NCBI GenBank assembly: GCA_964036665.1
Contig: OZ038530.1
Location: 16,824,001-16,888,000 of the forward strand
From: Gordius sp. MW1
Lineage: Eukaryota > Nematomorpha > Gordioida > Gordea > Gordiidae
Length of the DNA stretch: 64,000 nucleotides
Reading direction: 5' to 3'
Under the pieces are notes generated by a model that made no database searches, was not told the DNA's origin, and was given only the letters and a program-made list of their open reading frames with translations. Shown here piece by piece: positions 37,570-50,013 of the stretch. Position numbers and translations under genes: made by a program. Within the stretch, counting starts at the first letter, position 1. Every line of letters begins with the position of its first letter.

Positions 37570-38338
37570 CAGGCGCGTAGCCAGGATTTTCACGAGGGGG
37601 GGGATCTGGCAAAAATATTTTTCATTTTATTTGTAATTAAAAGTAAAAATTAAACAACCAAAAAAGTCGGGCTCGCTGCTGGACCCACTAGGCTAAGGAG
37701 TTAGGCAGGCTACCGTTCTAAATTGAGATTTTTAAGTAGGCCTGGGCGGGTACAATAATAAGATTTTTTTTTATAAAGTTTACTATTTTTTGCCACCTTT
37801 CTATTTATAAAAATTCCAGAATTAGATCACAAATTTTTTGAAAATAAGACAAAAAATTAGTTCTTACAATTTTAAAATTGTCATTAGGCCCGCCCGGCTG
37901 TTCAGACAGCATTGTGAATTGGGCAATTAAAGGGTTTTGGCTGGCCTTGGCAGACAATTTAGTTATCAGACCGTGATGGATTCTAGCGGAAAATTTTAGA
38001 CAAATATGATAAAAGTATTTATATTATAATGAGGAACATTATAATAATCGCTTAGTTATCTACTTCCTGGGGCGGTCTGGTGTTTTCACGGGAAATAAAT
38101 GTTCAAACAAGTTTTTTTTCATAGCAATTTCCACAATCAAATTCGGAAATTTTACAACGCATTATGTCAAAGATCAAATCAAAAAAATTAAATGTATATA
38201 TTATGTTTCTAGGTTTTTAAAAGTGTCTTAATGTCTTTGATGTAACTAAACTATAATATTTTAACCCATTTAATTTAGTTATGAATCAAAAAACAAGGGG
38301 GGGGGAATTTCCCGCTCCCCCCCTCATTTAAGCCACTG
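37570..38338. mobile_element. Non-autonomous hAT element, CAGGCGCGTAGCC ends
   Basis: The left end CAGGCGCGTAGCCAGGATTT is nearly the same as the start of the hAT relic at 19386. The right end is ...TCATTTAAGCCACTG. Flanks CACCCATA and CACCCATC match 7/8. No transposase frame. Confidence 0.8.
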
Positions 38339-41300
38339 CACCCATCCCAACTCTAATGGTTGCAGATATGATCCAAAAGAAAAAATTATGAGCAAAAAAT
38401 GGGAGTTTTTGCTCATTGAAATAGTGGGGACATAACTCTTTTATTGCAAATTTTATTATTTTTTAAACTATCAACTGTTCATATTACTTCAATCATAACT
38501 TTTTTTAAATTAATTTGTCAACCTAGCAAATTACACGTAACCTAAATTACTAAGCGCGAAATGGAGGTAGAAAGGAGCTAGGTAGGTAATATCAATATTT
38601 AATTAAGCATGTCGTTTCCTATTAAACTTAAATTAAAATCCCTAACTGAGTAAATTGAAGGCTCATGCCCTCACCAAATCTTACTATTTTGCAAACAAAT
38701 TGGCTGACGGGATTTTATATTTAATAGTTAAATTTATAATTTATTGCTTTATTAAGTTCAATTGATAGAAATATTTTGCGGAGAATTTCATGTCCTGCTG
38801 TCTACAAAATAATATTTCAAATGGTTGTTATTTTTATGGATTATTTTGCCTTACACTAAGGGGGGAAGGTGGAGAAATAATAAAAGAAATGGAATACTTA
38901 AGTTAAAATGCACCAAATAATCTGCTTAATTTTATAAACTACTAGCTGTGCCCGGCCAAGTGTTGCTTTGGCTCAGTCCTTAAGTTGTTAAAAAGTATAA
39001 CCTATTAATAAGACTTATCTAATAAACTATTTAAGAGCCTTCTAAAAGTCTTAGCATGTTTGGTATTTGGTTAAAGTTTAGTAATGATGATGTAAACAAT
39101 CACAAATGTCCTAAAAAATTACTTTAACCATGTCAATTTTTTGTTTTCGTGAGTTCCATTTTATATTGTATTGAAAAAAATATACTATTGCACCTTTTCA
39201 TTCTTATAAAATTCATTTTATAATTGCAATAAGCTATGTAACAATTATATTAAAAGTAATTTGGAATTCAAATGCTTTTCGTTTAAAGCGTCAGTTAAAT
39301 AAATTAAATTTCATGGCTGGCTCTTATAATAAATAATGATAAAAAAGCTAATTTAATAATTAATTATAATTTATATTTATTTATACATATATATGTCAAA
39401 ATGCTGGTAAACAGTAATGTAATATAATTAACTTATCTAATAAGTTACAAAAAAAATGATTATAAGATAAGACTATGTTACTTTAACAAAAGAATTTGGG
39501 ATTTTACATAAACATATGGTTTCAAAAATGGAGATATGGCATAAAAGTACAATCCTGGGTAAAAGTAAAACTGAAACCGAAATTTGCAAATATAAACACT
39601 TTTTGTATAAAAATTAGGGGGAAAAATTTATTTGAAGTTAGCCTTACGCTGGCTCTCTCCCTTTAAAAAATTCTAAAGGTGAACTAAAATCCTTATAATT
39701 ATTTGCAAGGAAATGGTGCCTCTCACATAATTTGACCGTACTGGGGCCAACATTTGACAACTTCTGGCTCCAATTTTAAGACTACATTTGATCCTAGTGA
39801 TTATTTACAGTAGCGTTGGCAGAAGTGCCAGGGGTGGGTTCTCAAAATTTTTGATGAATATTGCTATTAAACAAAAATTGATTAAGATCATAAACACCGG
39901 TGGCAGACAGGACTGTCGGGGAGGAGGTTAGCTATGTGTCAATTGTTGATTAAACAAAAATTAATAAAAAACTTACACATTCTATATCAAAGATGTGTTG
40001 AATAAATAAAATATGTCTAGACATATGCAAAGGATTTTAGGCTCAATGGTGACCAGTTAAAAAATTTTAACTCATTTCCCGTTCCGGGCCATTAAGTTAA
40101 AATTATAGACCCAAACCCGGCCCGCTTTTGCAAAGCACGCACAGCTTGGAACTTTCCAAAAAATTCTTTTACTCTGGTGCCTTTTGAATGCGAAAGTATT
40201 GTCAATATTAAAACAATCATTTATTTATAGGCAGAAAATGTTAAAATATTATTATGTTAAAAAAATTACAAAGTTTCAGTATTTATTTATTGTAAGCGCT
40301 CCGCCGTTTAACTTTGAGCATTTGTAGCTGCATAAATCCATTTATGGTAAATATAATTGGAAACTCTTTGCAAGGTTAATTTTATTTATAAAAAATTACC
40401 TACTTAGCAAAAATTAATTTTGGACTCACAAGTTCTAAGAATAAATGATAAGGAAAATCTAACATGATGTAATTGTTTAAAAATTAAATAAATATAAAAT
40501 TTGAAAAACATCACAATAAACACACCATTTCTTATACATTAAAATATAATAATAAAGAAATTACTTAAAGCATTTGTCTGGCCGGAGCCCTCTTTATCCG
40601 AGCCCCTTTGGTTGTCCTAAAGCCATGGGCTTAGCCAGGGGGGATTTTCAATGCAAAAACCCTTAAAAATTAAAAAAAATCATGTTTTGCCCCCCCCCCC
40701 TAATTGAACTTTTAAACGTTTCGCCCCCCCCCCTAATCCAAAACCTGGCTACGCCCATGCTTAAAGCCCGGGCGATAATAATTATAAAGAAAAATCTCAT
40801 CCATGCCCAGCACGTTTATAGGTCATCTGCAGGCAACATTTTATAACCTTAACTTTGCCTATCCGAACTACATTTGCTTTAATAAAGTTAGCTATATCAT
40901 GATCATCTAAAAATACACTTTAAAAACAATTTATTGATCCATGAAGATTATTAATTCTTAGTTGTATAATCGTCAATCTCTACTGTAGAATCAGCACGCT
41001 CATTATCTAAAAGAGATTTAAAAGTAAGTTTAAAAATGAAGAATGTATAAGAGAAGTGTGTAAAACGCTTTGTAAACTTATCATTTCCTTTGAGTATTTT
41101 TTTAAGGAAAATTTGTAAAAATACAACTTAATTATTTATTGGGTATACATGTGGAGAAAAATTTTTACCACATGTATTAAATCATTTTAGTGTTCGGAAA
41201 TGATTATTGAAATCTTTATATGCAAATAAATAATTCGTTACGTTTTTAATGATAAATATTCTTTAAATTCCTCTTTTTAATGGTGCTTGAAGTCGGTTAA

Positions 41301-41382
41301 CAAATGAGAATAATCGCTAAAGTTTTAGTGCCCATATCTCACTTGCGCTCTTACAACAATGATAAATACCAATATTCATCCC
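38339..41382. other. Gene-poor AT-rich stretch
   Basis: No exon recognised. It contains a MITE at 40624-40758 and a fragment beginning ACTAGCTGTGCCCGGCC at 38941. That opening phrase is common to several unrelated animal repeats and is too short to classify. A short GGCCCGC-rich word at about 40083-40130 resembles the hAT termini. Confidence 0.5.
40624..40758. mobile_element. CATGGGCGTAGCC-family MITE
   Basis: CATGGGCTTAGCCAGG to CCTGGCTACGCCCATG with flanks CCTAAAGC and CTTAAAGC (7/8). Contains long C-runs. Confidence 0.85.
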
Positions 41383-42795
41383 CGAAAATACGAATATCTC
41401 ATATCAAATTTTAACCGCGGCGGAACTCAATATCGCGCGGAGCAGAAATAATTAAAAAGTACAACTAAATCATTTTATGGGAATGCAAGGGGATAAAGTT
41501 CGTGTGTTTTTATGAAAGCGAGAAAAACAATAATCCGCAGCAAGCCGCTTTTTACAAATGCATCAACGAGTGGGAATATACCAAACGCAACACCATCCTC
41601 TTTAAGATAACTACTCCAACCCCAGTGTTTACTTTTCTCAGCTCGATCTTCGGACATGAGTATATAACAGACAGCAAACCTTTTTATTCAGGTAGCATGC
41701 TTGGATTTGGGTTAACGAAATATGTCTTCCACGTTTGTTTTCTCTTGAGATTTGATTTCGTCCTTCGCCGTGAATCAATCGAATCTCACTTCCCCTTTCA
41801 AGCTTGGGGGGGGGGGGGGGGGTTTGTTGTAAATTAATGCGACATCGCTAGCTAGCAAATGGCCACGTATAGCTAGGCGTCGTTAAGTTCAGAATACTTC
41901 ACCCGTTGTTTTTGTCTCACGCCACCCTACAGTGTTTTCCTTGCTTTCCCAAGCAATCTCTCAGCTTGGATAAGACAAAAATATCTTCGCCACCCAGGTC
42001 GCGCAGACTTATCCCCAATGAGAGCTGCTAGCCCCTCGACTACATGGGTATTGATATTTCCGTTTAATTATTGGCGCTGGAAGGGGCACCCACGACACCA
42101 CTTAAGGGTAAAAATTTATCATCAAGCGTATCTTGCATAAAATGCAATTCTGCCTACCATGAGCACCTGGGAGCTATTAACTCCACGACCGGTAACCTTG
42201 AACCTGACTACAATGGTATTACCTCTCATCAATGCAATGTTCACGGAACCCACTTAATATTTAATCAAACCATGCGCCACCAGCAAAAATATTTGCCCTA
42301 GGATTTCGACTCATGAAACTTACTTAGAGGTGATACGGCGTACATCCAAAAACAGGTGTTACGGGCATAACGCCTTTGAAATGAAATTCGCGACTGGGTG
42401 CAACAACCGCGCATGCAATACTAAATTTCATACCCGGATCATCGTCGTACACACACTGCTCTGTACAGGCTGAATTCCTTCGGGGTTGGCCCTACCGTCC
42501 CTATCCATTGGCATTACCCTTCAGCGCATATTGACCACACTGCCCTGAGTAGGCAACTTCCATGCATAACGTTATATTCAGAGCGTCATGTCCCCGCCGT
42601 CCTTCAACCATCATGCCCGAACAACGGCGGAATTTCGTACCTTTGGCGCGCCTTCATCGCATTGCCCGGTACCAGGTGATCAATCAAGGACAATAGAAAG
42701 CGCGCCAGATGAATTTATAAAGGCAATTTCATGCAAAAATAACTACAAAATTTCGAAAATATAAATATCTCATATCTAATTTTAATCGCGGCGGG
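41383..42795. other. GC-richer segment between two ~40-bp direct repeats
   Basis: Diverged direct repeats (GAATATCTCATATCAAATTT then AACCGCGGCGG at 41390-41423; AAATATCTCATATCTAATTT then AATCGCGGCGG at 42761-42793) bound about 1.4 kb that is visibly less AT-rich than its surroundings. Inside is a run of at least 17 Gs near 41805-41822. An open frame at 42071-42301 has two Cys pairs but no recognised domain. It could be a decayed transposon or a degenerate gene; I cannot decide. Confidence 0.35.
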
Positions 42796-43069
42796 ACTTC
42801 GCCCGAATGGTAGGAAAGGAACCCACCCCCTCCCCACCCATGCCTTATTTCATTCATCAATGTAGTGGTTCAATGTAGCTAGAAAATATGGCACATGTGG
42901 CGGTGCTATAAAATTAACAGCGATCGTCCCATAGTTTTATCTATGATTTAGGATCATGGGGGAGGGAATCATAAAAAAAGAGACCTTCCACTAGGGGAGC
43001 GCATCTCACGATGAACTTTTATAATAGTGATGGTATTAAGTCTGTCTCCTTTTAACATCGCAGGTGTTT

Positions 43070-43270
43070 AATGACGCGCTTAATAGCCTCATTAAAGACC
43101 ACAACCATTAAAAACCCGTATAAGTTGCCACGGCAATTATTCGATTACAAGTTGTACAGGACAGGACGGACACGAGAGAACAACACAAAGGAGTTGCATA
43201 GCAATTAATAAATTTTTTTTGGCAACTTGTCTAGGTTGTTGTTTTATAATGGATAATTGCCAAACTGGTC
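43070..43270 (-). repeat. Reverse copy of the 255-800 repeat
   Basis: Reading on the minus strand, TTAATTGCTATGCAACTC opens at about 43208 and is followed by GCAACTTATACGGGTTTTTA near 43110. On the plus strand CTTGTCTAGGTTGTTG at 43227 matches 751-766. Boundaries are approximate. Confidence 0.5.
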
Positions 43271-43781
43271 AAATATTTCTGAATCAATCATTACCGCTTC
43301 TTACTTTTAATTTGTATGACTGACCCGAAGCTAAAACCCTTCTTAATCGCTAATTATTTTTGCTGCTTATTTTCGTTAATCTTACTTTTTTAAGCTCGTA
43401 CCACATTTAATTTTTATGACACCGGCTCGAAGCTAAATTATATTTTGCCTTAATATTTGCCGCGATAAACTAATGATCACTGTTTAAATTTAATTTTGAC
43501 CCCCACCAGAGGCCAAAATCCATTTTTATTTTTGTGCCCGCAACTTCTGGCCATTTTGGTACATTAACTTCAAATATAGTTTTCCCGACCAAAAATAAAT
43601 TTTTTTGGATGAGAATTAATGATGACCGTTCCTTGGCCAAATATCAATCATTTCTTCCTTTTCTAATCACTTGATTTTTAATTTTTTGTGACTTTTCTGT
43701 GAATTCATCTTTTTTGTTAGTGTGGCTAACATTAAGGCCAAAAATGTATATATTTTTCTTACCCCCTGCTTAGAGTTTGAC

Positions 43782-43992
43782 CATTGCACCCCCCCTCTCA
43801 CCCCCCCCCCCCCCACTTACCACCTTCCCCCCCCCCCCTTTTTACCCCCCAGGCATTCTTTGCCCTCCCCTATTCCCCCTTGCTTTGCTCCCCCTTGTCC
43901 CATTCCTTCTCATTATAAACCCTCGGCCTCCAACCCCCTTCTTGGAAGGTGCCCTTACGTCACTCATCTCCCCCCTCCCTCACTCTTACACT
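43782..43992 (+). repeat. C-rich polypyrimidine tract
   Basis: About 200 bp of almost uninterrupted C/T with several C-runs of 8-14. It creates Pro-rich open frames in two phases that have no other sign of coding. Confidence 0.85.
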
Positions 43993-44413
43993 AACGTCAA
44001 CGCAACAAAGTGCACAGTCGTTGTAAAGACTCGTATTAAATGCTAAAGTCAAACAATTAAAAAAAAATAAGTGTAGTTTGCACGCTTTTTGAAGATTATT
44101 TTTTTTATTTATATTATGCAATCTTGCTGGTGCAAATTATATTATTCTTGCTAAAAATTATAACTTTGCTCGAGCCCAATTACATTCTGATTTTTAATCT
44201 ACATTGTAAGTGATTTTTATATTATTGTAAAATTTATTTTTCCTAAACGTTCTAACATTGTTATTAATTAACTTATTGTTTAATATTTTTCCTATAGGTC
44301 TATCAGTTATTAATAAATAACACCTGTTTAAGCAAATATTGAGCCCTGAAAATTTTTGTTCACTGCTCTTATCTCGACTCGAGCCAGGTTCTTTTGATTA
44401 TGTACAGTCTGTC

Positions 44414-44593
44414 CTAGAGATCTGCATGGGTAACCCAAAACCCGACCCGGGGTGGAAAATTTTAAAATGCATTCGGGTCGGGTTCGGGTTGAAAATTCCT
44501 GAATGCTTTCTGGTCGGGTTTGATTTAAAGAGTCGGGTCAATGATTACGAATCTTACATTGCAAAATACACGGGACATATCTTTTAAAATAAT
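44414..44593 (+). mobile_element. hAT-like terminus with CCCGACCCGG words
   Basis: It starts TAGAGATCTGCATGGGTAAC, a YARNG start typical of hAT ends, followed by AAAACCCGACCCGG and GGGTCGGGTT repeats. A comparable GGGTCGGG-rich block lies at about 47185-47300, on the far side of the nested elements, so the two may be ends of one host element. No second clean terminus was found. Confidence 0.5.
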
Positions 44594-44601
44594 GCTATTA
44601 T

Positions 44602-45937
44602 TAGTGATGCGGAAAAACCGAGAAAAATCTTGGTCTCGTCTCGTCTTAAAAACCCGAGACGAGACGAGAATTTGAAAAATGGAGTCGAGATCGAGACGAG
44701 AATTTTGATGTAGAGACGAGACGATACGAGATTTTTTTGGCGAGATCTCGACTTTTTATTGATCGTTAGATTTTAGTAAATTACTGTATATTTTAATTTG
44801 AAAATTCCTAAGTGTAATAAATATTATATATTTTTGCAAACAAATTTAAAATTTGGCAATCATTTACTTACTTATGGTTGATGCCTTAGTGTATACGATT
44901 TTAAAAGTACAATAGAGTAATGAGTTTTCTAGAAGTTTTTATGCTTCAATTAATAGTATGACTCCCAAATTTTTGAGCCTTAATAAGACATTATGTGAAT
45001 ACATAGTTTTGTCATATGCATTACTTTTCACATTATAAGCTGGGTTGGTAGTGCATTCAAATTTACTATAATTTCTATAGTGCAATATAAAATAAATACA
45101 CGAACCTATATTGTACTATATAAATTACTACTTAGTACTTAGGCATAGTTAGTTAGATTGGAAGGTAATTATTTAGAATACAAATTTGAATATAATGATT
45201 TTTGTCATAAAATTTAATACGTGCACATTACTTTAAAGTTTAAAACCTAATGTCTTTGATACTTTAATAATTCTGCTTTAATTGTTGGTTTTACTACGTT
45301 TTCATATGTGCAACTAATTATCAATTCCGTAAATAATAATATTCGTATTAAAAGTCACTTGCACTTGTGGTTAACGTTATAGTAAACAAGCAATAAACTC
45401 CATGGGCAATTGATGATGGTAATATCAATGGACCTAAACGTTTGCCTTGAATATGTTAAGGTCCACTTTGAAGCTTCAGGGTTCATAAAGGATCGCAATT
45501 TGCTCAATTATGCAAATAAGTAAACTATAAGCCAACTTATAATTTTTTAAGTCATTTATAATTGACCACAGTGAATTTGATACAAATTATAAATTTAATT
45601 TTCTATACTTTAAATTTATTTATAGTTTTTTTAGTCTGCACTTCATGTAAAATGTTATCTTTATGAATTAATTCATATTGTCAGTGAGATGTCGTGTCCC
45701 GCTAAATCTTTAAAAAGTTTGTGTATTAAAGTTTTTCAAAAAGTATAAAAGTTTGCCATTTGGATTTTTAAACACTTATTTAATATTTTTAATAAAACAG
45801 GAAATTTTTTTATTCCGTATATATATTTTTAAATAAGTCGAGACGAGACCGAGATTTGTCTAGACCGGGACGAGATTTTCATAATCGCTCCCGAGACGAG
45901 ATTTTGTTTTCGAGACCGAGACGAGATCGAAACACTA
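44602..45937. mobile_element. hAT element with GACGAG-repeat ends
   Basis: It begins TAGTGATGCGGAAAAACCGA and ends GACGAGATCGAAACACTA, with CTCGTCTCG/CGAGACGAG repeats inside both ends. The 8-bp target duplication GCTATTAT is exact (44594-44601, 45938-45945). 1336 bp, no coding capacity seen. Confidence 0.88.
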
Positions 45938-46133
45938 GCTATTATATGTAATATCTGTAATATCGAAATGTATAGTTAATTAAGATCATTTATTTATATT
46001 TCTTTTGTTTATTAATCTGATTGTATTAATTTAGATGTAAATTTAAATTTGACTCAGGGAAAATAAAATATAACAACTAATAAAAATTTTAAATTGTATT
46101 TATAGTTTGAAGTGGTAGTTCCTTATTAGTTCA

Positions 46134-46785
46134 TAGTGGGTCCAAAATCTCGTCTGGTCTCAGGAGCGATTATGAAGATCTCGTCTATGTCTAGAAAAAT
46201 CTCGATCTCGTCTCGACGAGAATTCTCGTCTCGGCTTTTTAAAAAAAAATATATACGGAATAAAAATATCTCCTGTTTTAATAAAAATATTAAGTGTTAT
46301 AAAATCCAAATGGCAAACTTTTATATTTTTTGAAAAACTTTAATACATAAATTTTTAAAGATTTGGCGGGACACGACATCTCATTGACAATATAAAGATA
46401 TGAATTAATTCATAAAGAAAACATTTTCTATGGAAAATGCAGACTAAAAAAACAATAAATAAATTTGAAGTGTAGAAAATTAAATTTTATTGTTCTAGCA
46501 AATTATAACATTTGAGACAAATTCACTGTTTGTCAACTGTAAAAAGACTGAGAAAATTATAAGTTAGCTTATGGTTGACTTAGATGCACAATTGAGTAAA
46601 TTGAGACCCTTTATTAACCCTGGCTAAAGCTTCAAAACAGACCTTAACATATTTAAGGCAAACGTTTAAGTCCATTGATATTACCATCATCAATTATAAC
46701 CCATAGTGTTTATTGCATGTTTACTATAGTGTTATAAACCAACCGAGACGAGACCGAGATTTTTCTCGGTTTTTCCGCATCACTA
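46134..46785. mobile_element. Second, inverted, shorter copy of the GACGAG hAT
   Basis: It runs from TAGTGGGTCCAAAATCTCGT to CTCGGTTTTTCCGCATCACTA. It matches the right part of 44602-45937 in reverse orientation (for example the GGCGGGACACGACATCTCA block near 46365). No convincing target duplication, so it may be rearranged rather than independently inserted. Confidence 0.75.
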
Positions 46786-48000
46786 AGTTTAAACTATATA
46801 AAATTAAGTTTATATTTAATACCTGGTTCATTTGCAAAACAATCATTTTAGATAAATATAATCTATTATTTGTATTAATCATACTAAATTGTGTATTTAA
46901 AATTATGTTCAATTTTAATTCTAAATAAATATAAATTTTAATTCATAGACCAATATACAAGTAACTTTAAATTTGTTAAATTCATTTGCAATACTATATA
47001 TTTTAAATTATATATTTAGACATCACTAGAATTTAGTAGTCAAAATCTGTGGTATCAATACTTTCATAAATCGCACTTTAAATACGTCAATTAAATTTTA
47101 CCCACCTCAATCTTTCCTATTTTCGCGTCTGGTACCAAAATTTACACCAAGTTCGGAAAGGATTAGAATAAAAAAATTTAGATGTTTCGGGTCGGGCCGG
47201 GTTGGAAATTTGTAAAATGCTTCAGGTCGGGTCAAGTAGGGTTGCAAATTTTAAAATGCTTTCAGGTCGGGTTAAGTAGGGTTGGAAATATTAATATGCT
47301 CCGGTTCATGTCGAAAAAAGTGGCTTTGCAGGTTTTTAGTCTGTCCGCAGGCCTTTGTTACCTAAAAATATATAAAAAGCTCGCTATGAAAATTTTATTA
47401 GTTCTAACCGCTGTTTATCGTTTGACCATTTAGCACGATATAAATCGTCCCGCCTGATAGCCCCCCTTCCTCCCATTGTGCTACGTTTATACGGAGTATG
47501 GCCGAGTTTTGTAAGAACGGTACCCCAGAATTAGGCGCAATCCGAAGAAGAAAATAGGGACTTTAGGTCGGAGTTAGGGCCCCCGCTCCCCCTTCCAGAG
47601 GCAAAGCCCCTGGTTACTTAAATTACTTCTCTTCAATTCATTAACTTCAATCTTCCCCCATGATGTTTATTGTCAATGCCAAAGTAGCTATTTCTTAAAG
47701 TTAATTTGCCTCTAAATTATTTTGCATAGTTAACTTGATTTATTTAAAGCCATAAACGAAGTGCTTCTTTTGTTAGAAGGAAATGTGGTCCGACGGCTTA
47801 ACCCTCCTACTCTGTCAAAATGGTCTAAGATTTTACCCGTATAAACATTTTCGCCTCCTCTAACCAAACCGTAAGACGGCTCAATACCAAGCCCTCCTTC
47901 CAACATATTCATCTCATTGTTGCATCATGATCAAAGACTTAAAGACCACGCGCGGTTAACCTTTTCAATGAAATCGGCAGGCGTTGCCCGATTTCCATTA
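46786..48000. other. Intergenic, decayed repeats
   Basis: It holds the GGGTCGGG-rich block at 47185-47300 and otherwise AT-rich sequence. The open frames at 47182-47433 and 47730-47912 (minus) show no domain or splice pattern I recognise. Confidence 0.45.
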
Positions 48001-50013
48001 TTAATTGCTATGCAATTTATGGGCTCGCTTTTTGTTGTCCGTCCGTCGGTTGTCCTTCAAATGTTCTGAATTGCTGGTTCGATACCCGGCGAGGGCAAAA
48101 TTTTTTTTATAATTAAATAAATATATTGTTCTTGTTAATACCATTGATAATATGACTTTTTGACCGTGTCCTGTCTACTGACCAATGAAAAAATGACCAT
48201 TGGCCAAATTTTGATGCGAATTTTTTTTTCGTTTTTGAATTGGTATATTAGGTTAACATTGATAATTACCCTATGCCCTCCACTAGAAGGGCCTATGCCT
48301 CTACTGATATGGGTTCCTGTGTCCCCCCCCCTACAAAAGCCTATGCCTCTACTGATGTGGTTTCGAATCCCGGCGAGGGCAAATTCTTAATTGCTGGTTC
48401 GATACCAGGAGAGGGTAAATTTTTTTTAATTAAATTAATATATTGTTCTTGTGAATACCATTGATAATATGACTTTTTGACCGTGTCCTGGCTACTGACC
48501 AATGAAAAAATGACCATTGGCCAAAGTATAAATAATTTTTTTTTGGTTTTTTTTCGTCTCTTATGTATTTATATCCTTTTTGACCGTGTCCTGGCTACTG
48601 ACCAATGAAAAAAATGACCATTGGCCAAAATATAAATCAAATTTTTTTTTTCTTTTTTTGACCGTGTCCTGGCTACTGACCAATAAAAATAATAACCATT
48701 GGCCAAAGTATAAATCGAAATTTTTTTTCTTTTTTTCGTCTCTTATGTATTTATATCTTTTTTAACCGTATCCTGGCTACTGACCAATGGACCATTGGCC
48801 AAAGTATAAATTAAAATTTTTTTTCATTTTTGTGTCTTATGTATTTATATCCTTTTTAACCGTATCCTGGCTACTGACCAAAGGACATTGGCCAAAATAT
48901 AAATTGAAATTTTTTTTCCGTTTTTTGAATTGCTATATTAGGTTAACATTAATAATTACCTATGCCCCCCTACAAGGGCCTATGCCTCTACTGATATGGG
49001 TCCCAGTGCCCCCCCCCACAAAGGCTTATGCCTCTACTGATTTGGGTTCGAATCCCGGAGAGGGCAAATGTTTTTTTTTAATTAATATATTTTTCTTGTT
49101 AATACCATTGATAATATGACTTTTTGGCCGTCGGCTGGCTGCTGACCAATAAATAAAATGACCATTGACCAAATTGTGAATCGAAATTTTTTTTCGTTTT
49201 TTTTTGTCTCATAAGTTTTTATATCCTTTTTGACCGTGTCCTGGCTACTGACCAATGAAAAAAATGACCATTGGCCAAAGTGTAGCAAATTTTATTTTCT
49301 ATATTTAAAATTTAGGCTATTTGGCCGTTTGCTGGCTACTGACCAATATAAAAAAATACCACTGGCCAAAGTGAGATTAAGATCAATTTTTTATCTAGCT
49401 TATAATTATTGGCCAGTCTGCTGGTTACAGATCAATGGAAAAAATACCACTGGCCAAAGTGAGATTAAAATCAATTTTTTTCTAGATTATAATTATAGGC
49501 TAGTTATCTGGCTGTCTGCTAACCATTAGAAAAAAAGACCACCGGCCAAAGTGATGGAGAAAAATGACCAATGGCCAAGGTCTGATAGGAAATTTTTTTC
49601 GTTTTTTTAATATCTTGTTTATACTATACATATGCGCATGATTTGAATAGTCTATAGTCATAATTCAGATTATAGGTCGCTTACACCAAATTGTTTAAAT
49701 TTATACAGTATCAAAAAAACTCTAAATTGAAAGTTGTACGTTTTGGAAGGATGACTATTGGCTTTTCCAAGGTCATACCCTCTATTTGCGTTCCTTTCGT
49801 CATTTTGATTAATTTAGAAGTTGATAAATAAGAATGAATGAAGACCTATTCCTCAATAATAGCAGGTTTTCCAAAAATCTAACCGTTTAAATTTTATACC
49901 CCCCTCTAGGCATTCTTCTCGCCCATAAATTGCATAGCATATATGCTACGTTTATACAAAGTATAGATGAGTTTGGTTCCCCCTCCCTTCCCACAAGGGC
50001 CGAAGCCTCGAGT
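48001..50013 (+). mobile_element. Helentron/pearl-like element, copy C
   Basis: Same order as copy B: AATTGCTATGCAATTTATGG start, CCGTCCGT microsatellite, a tandem array of GACCGTGTCCTGGCTACTG...ATGACCATTGGCCAAAG units (about 48160-49570, a dozen or so), a unique tail, and an end near GGGCCGAAGCCTCGAG (49996-50011), where the GC hairpin is damaged. The array also has four short blocks ending in GGTTCGA-like boxes (48071, 48359, 48394, 49044). More diverged than copies A and B. Confidence 0.65.

Noticed and set aside
42071..42301. Cys-containing frame as a zinc-finger gene
   Set aside because: The cysteine spacing fits no family I know, there is no start or splice support, and the region looks like a decayed insertion.
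43722..44046. Two Pro-rich open frames
   Set aside because: Produced by the C/T tract, which is open in more than one phase.
48160..49570. CRISPR-like regular repeats
   Set aside because: Animal nuclear DNA. Units vary in length and sequence, are not separated by unique spacers, and belong to the copy C array.
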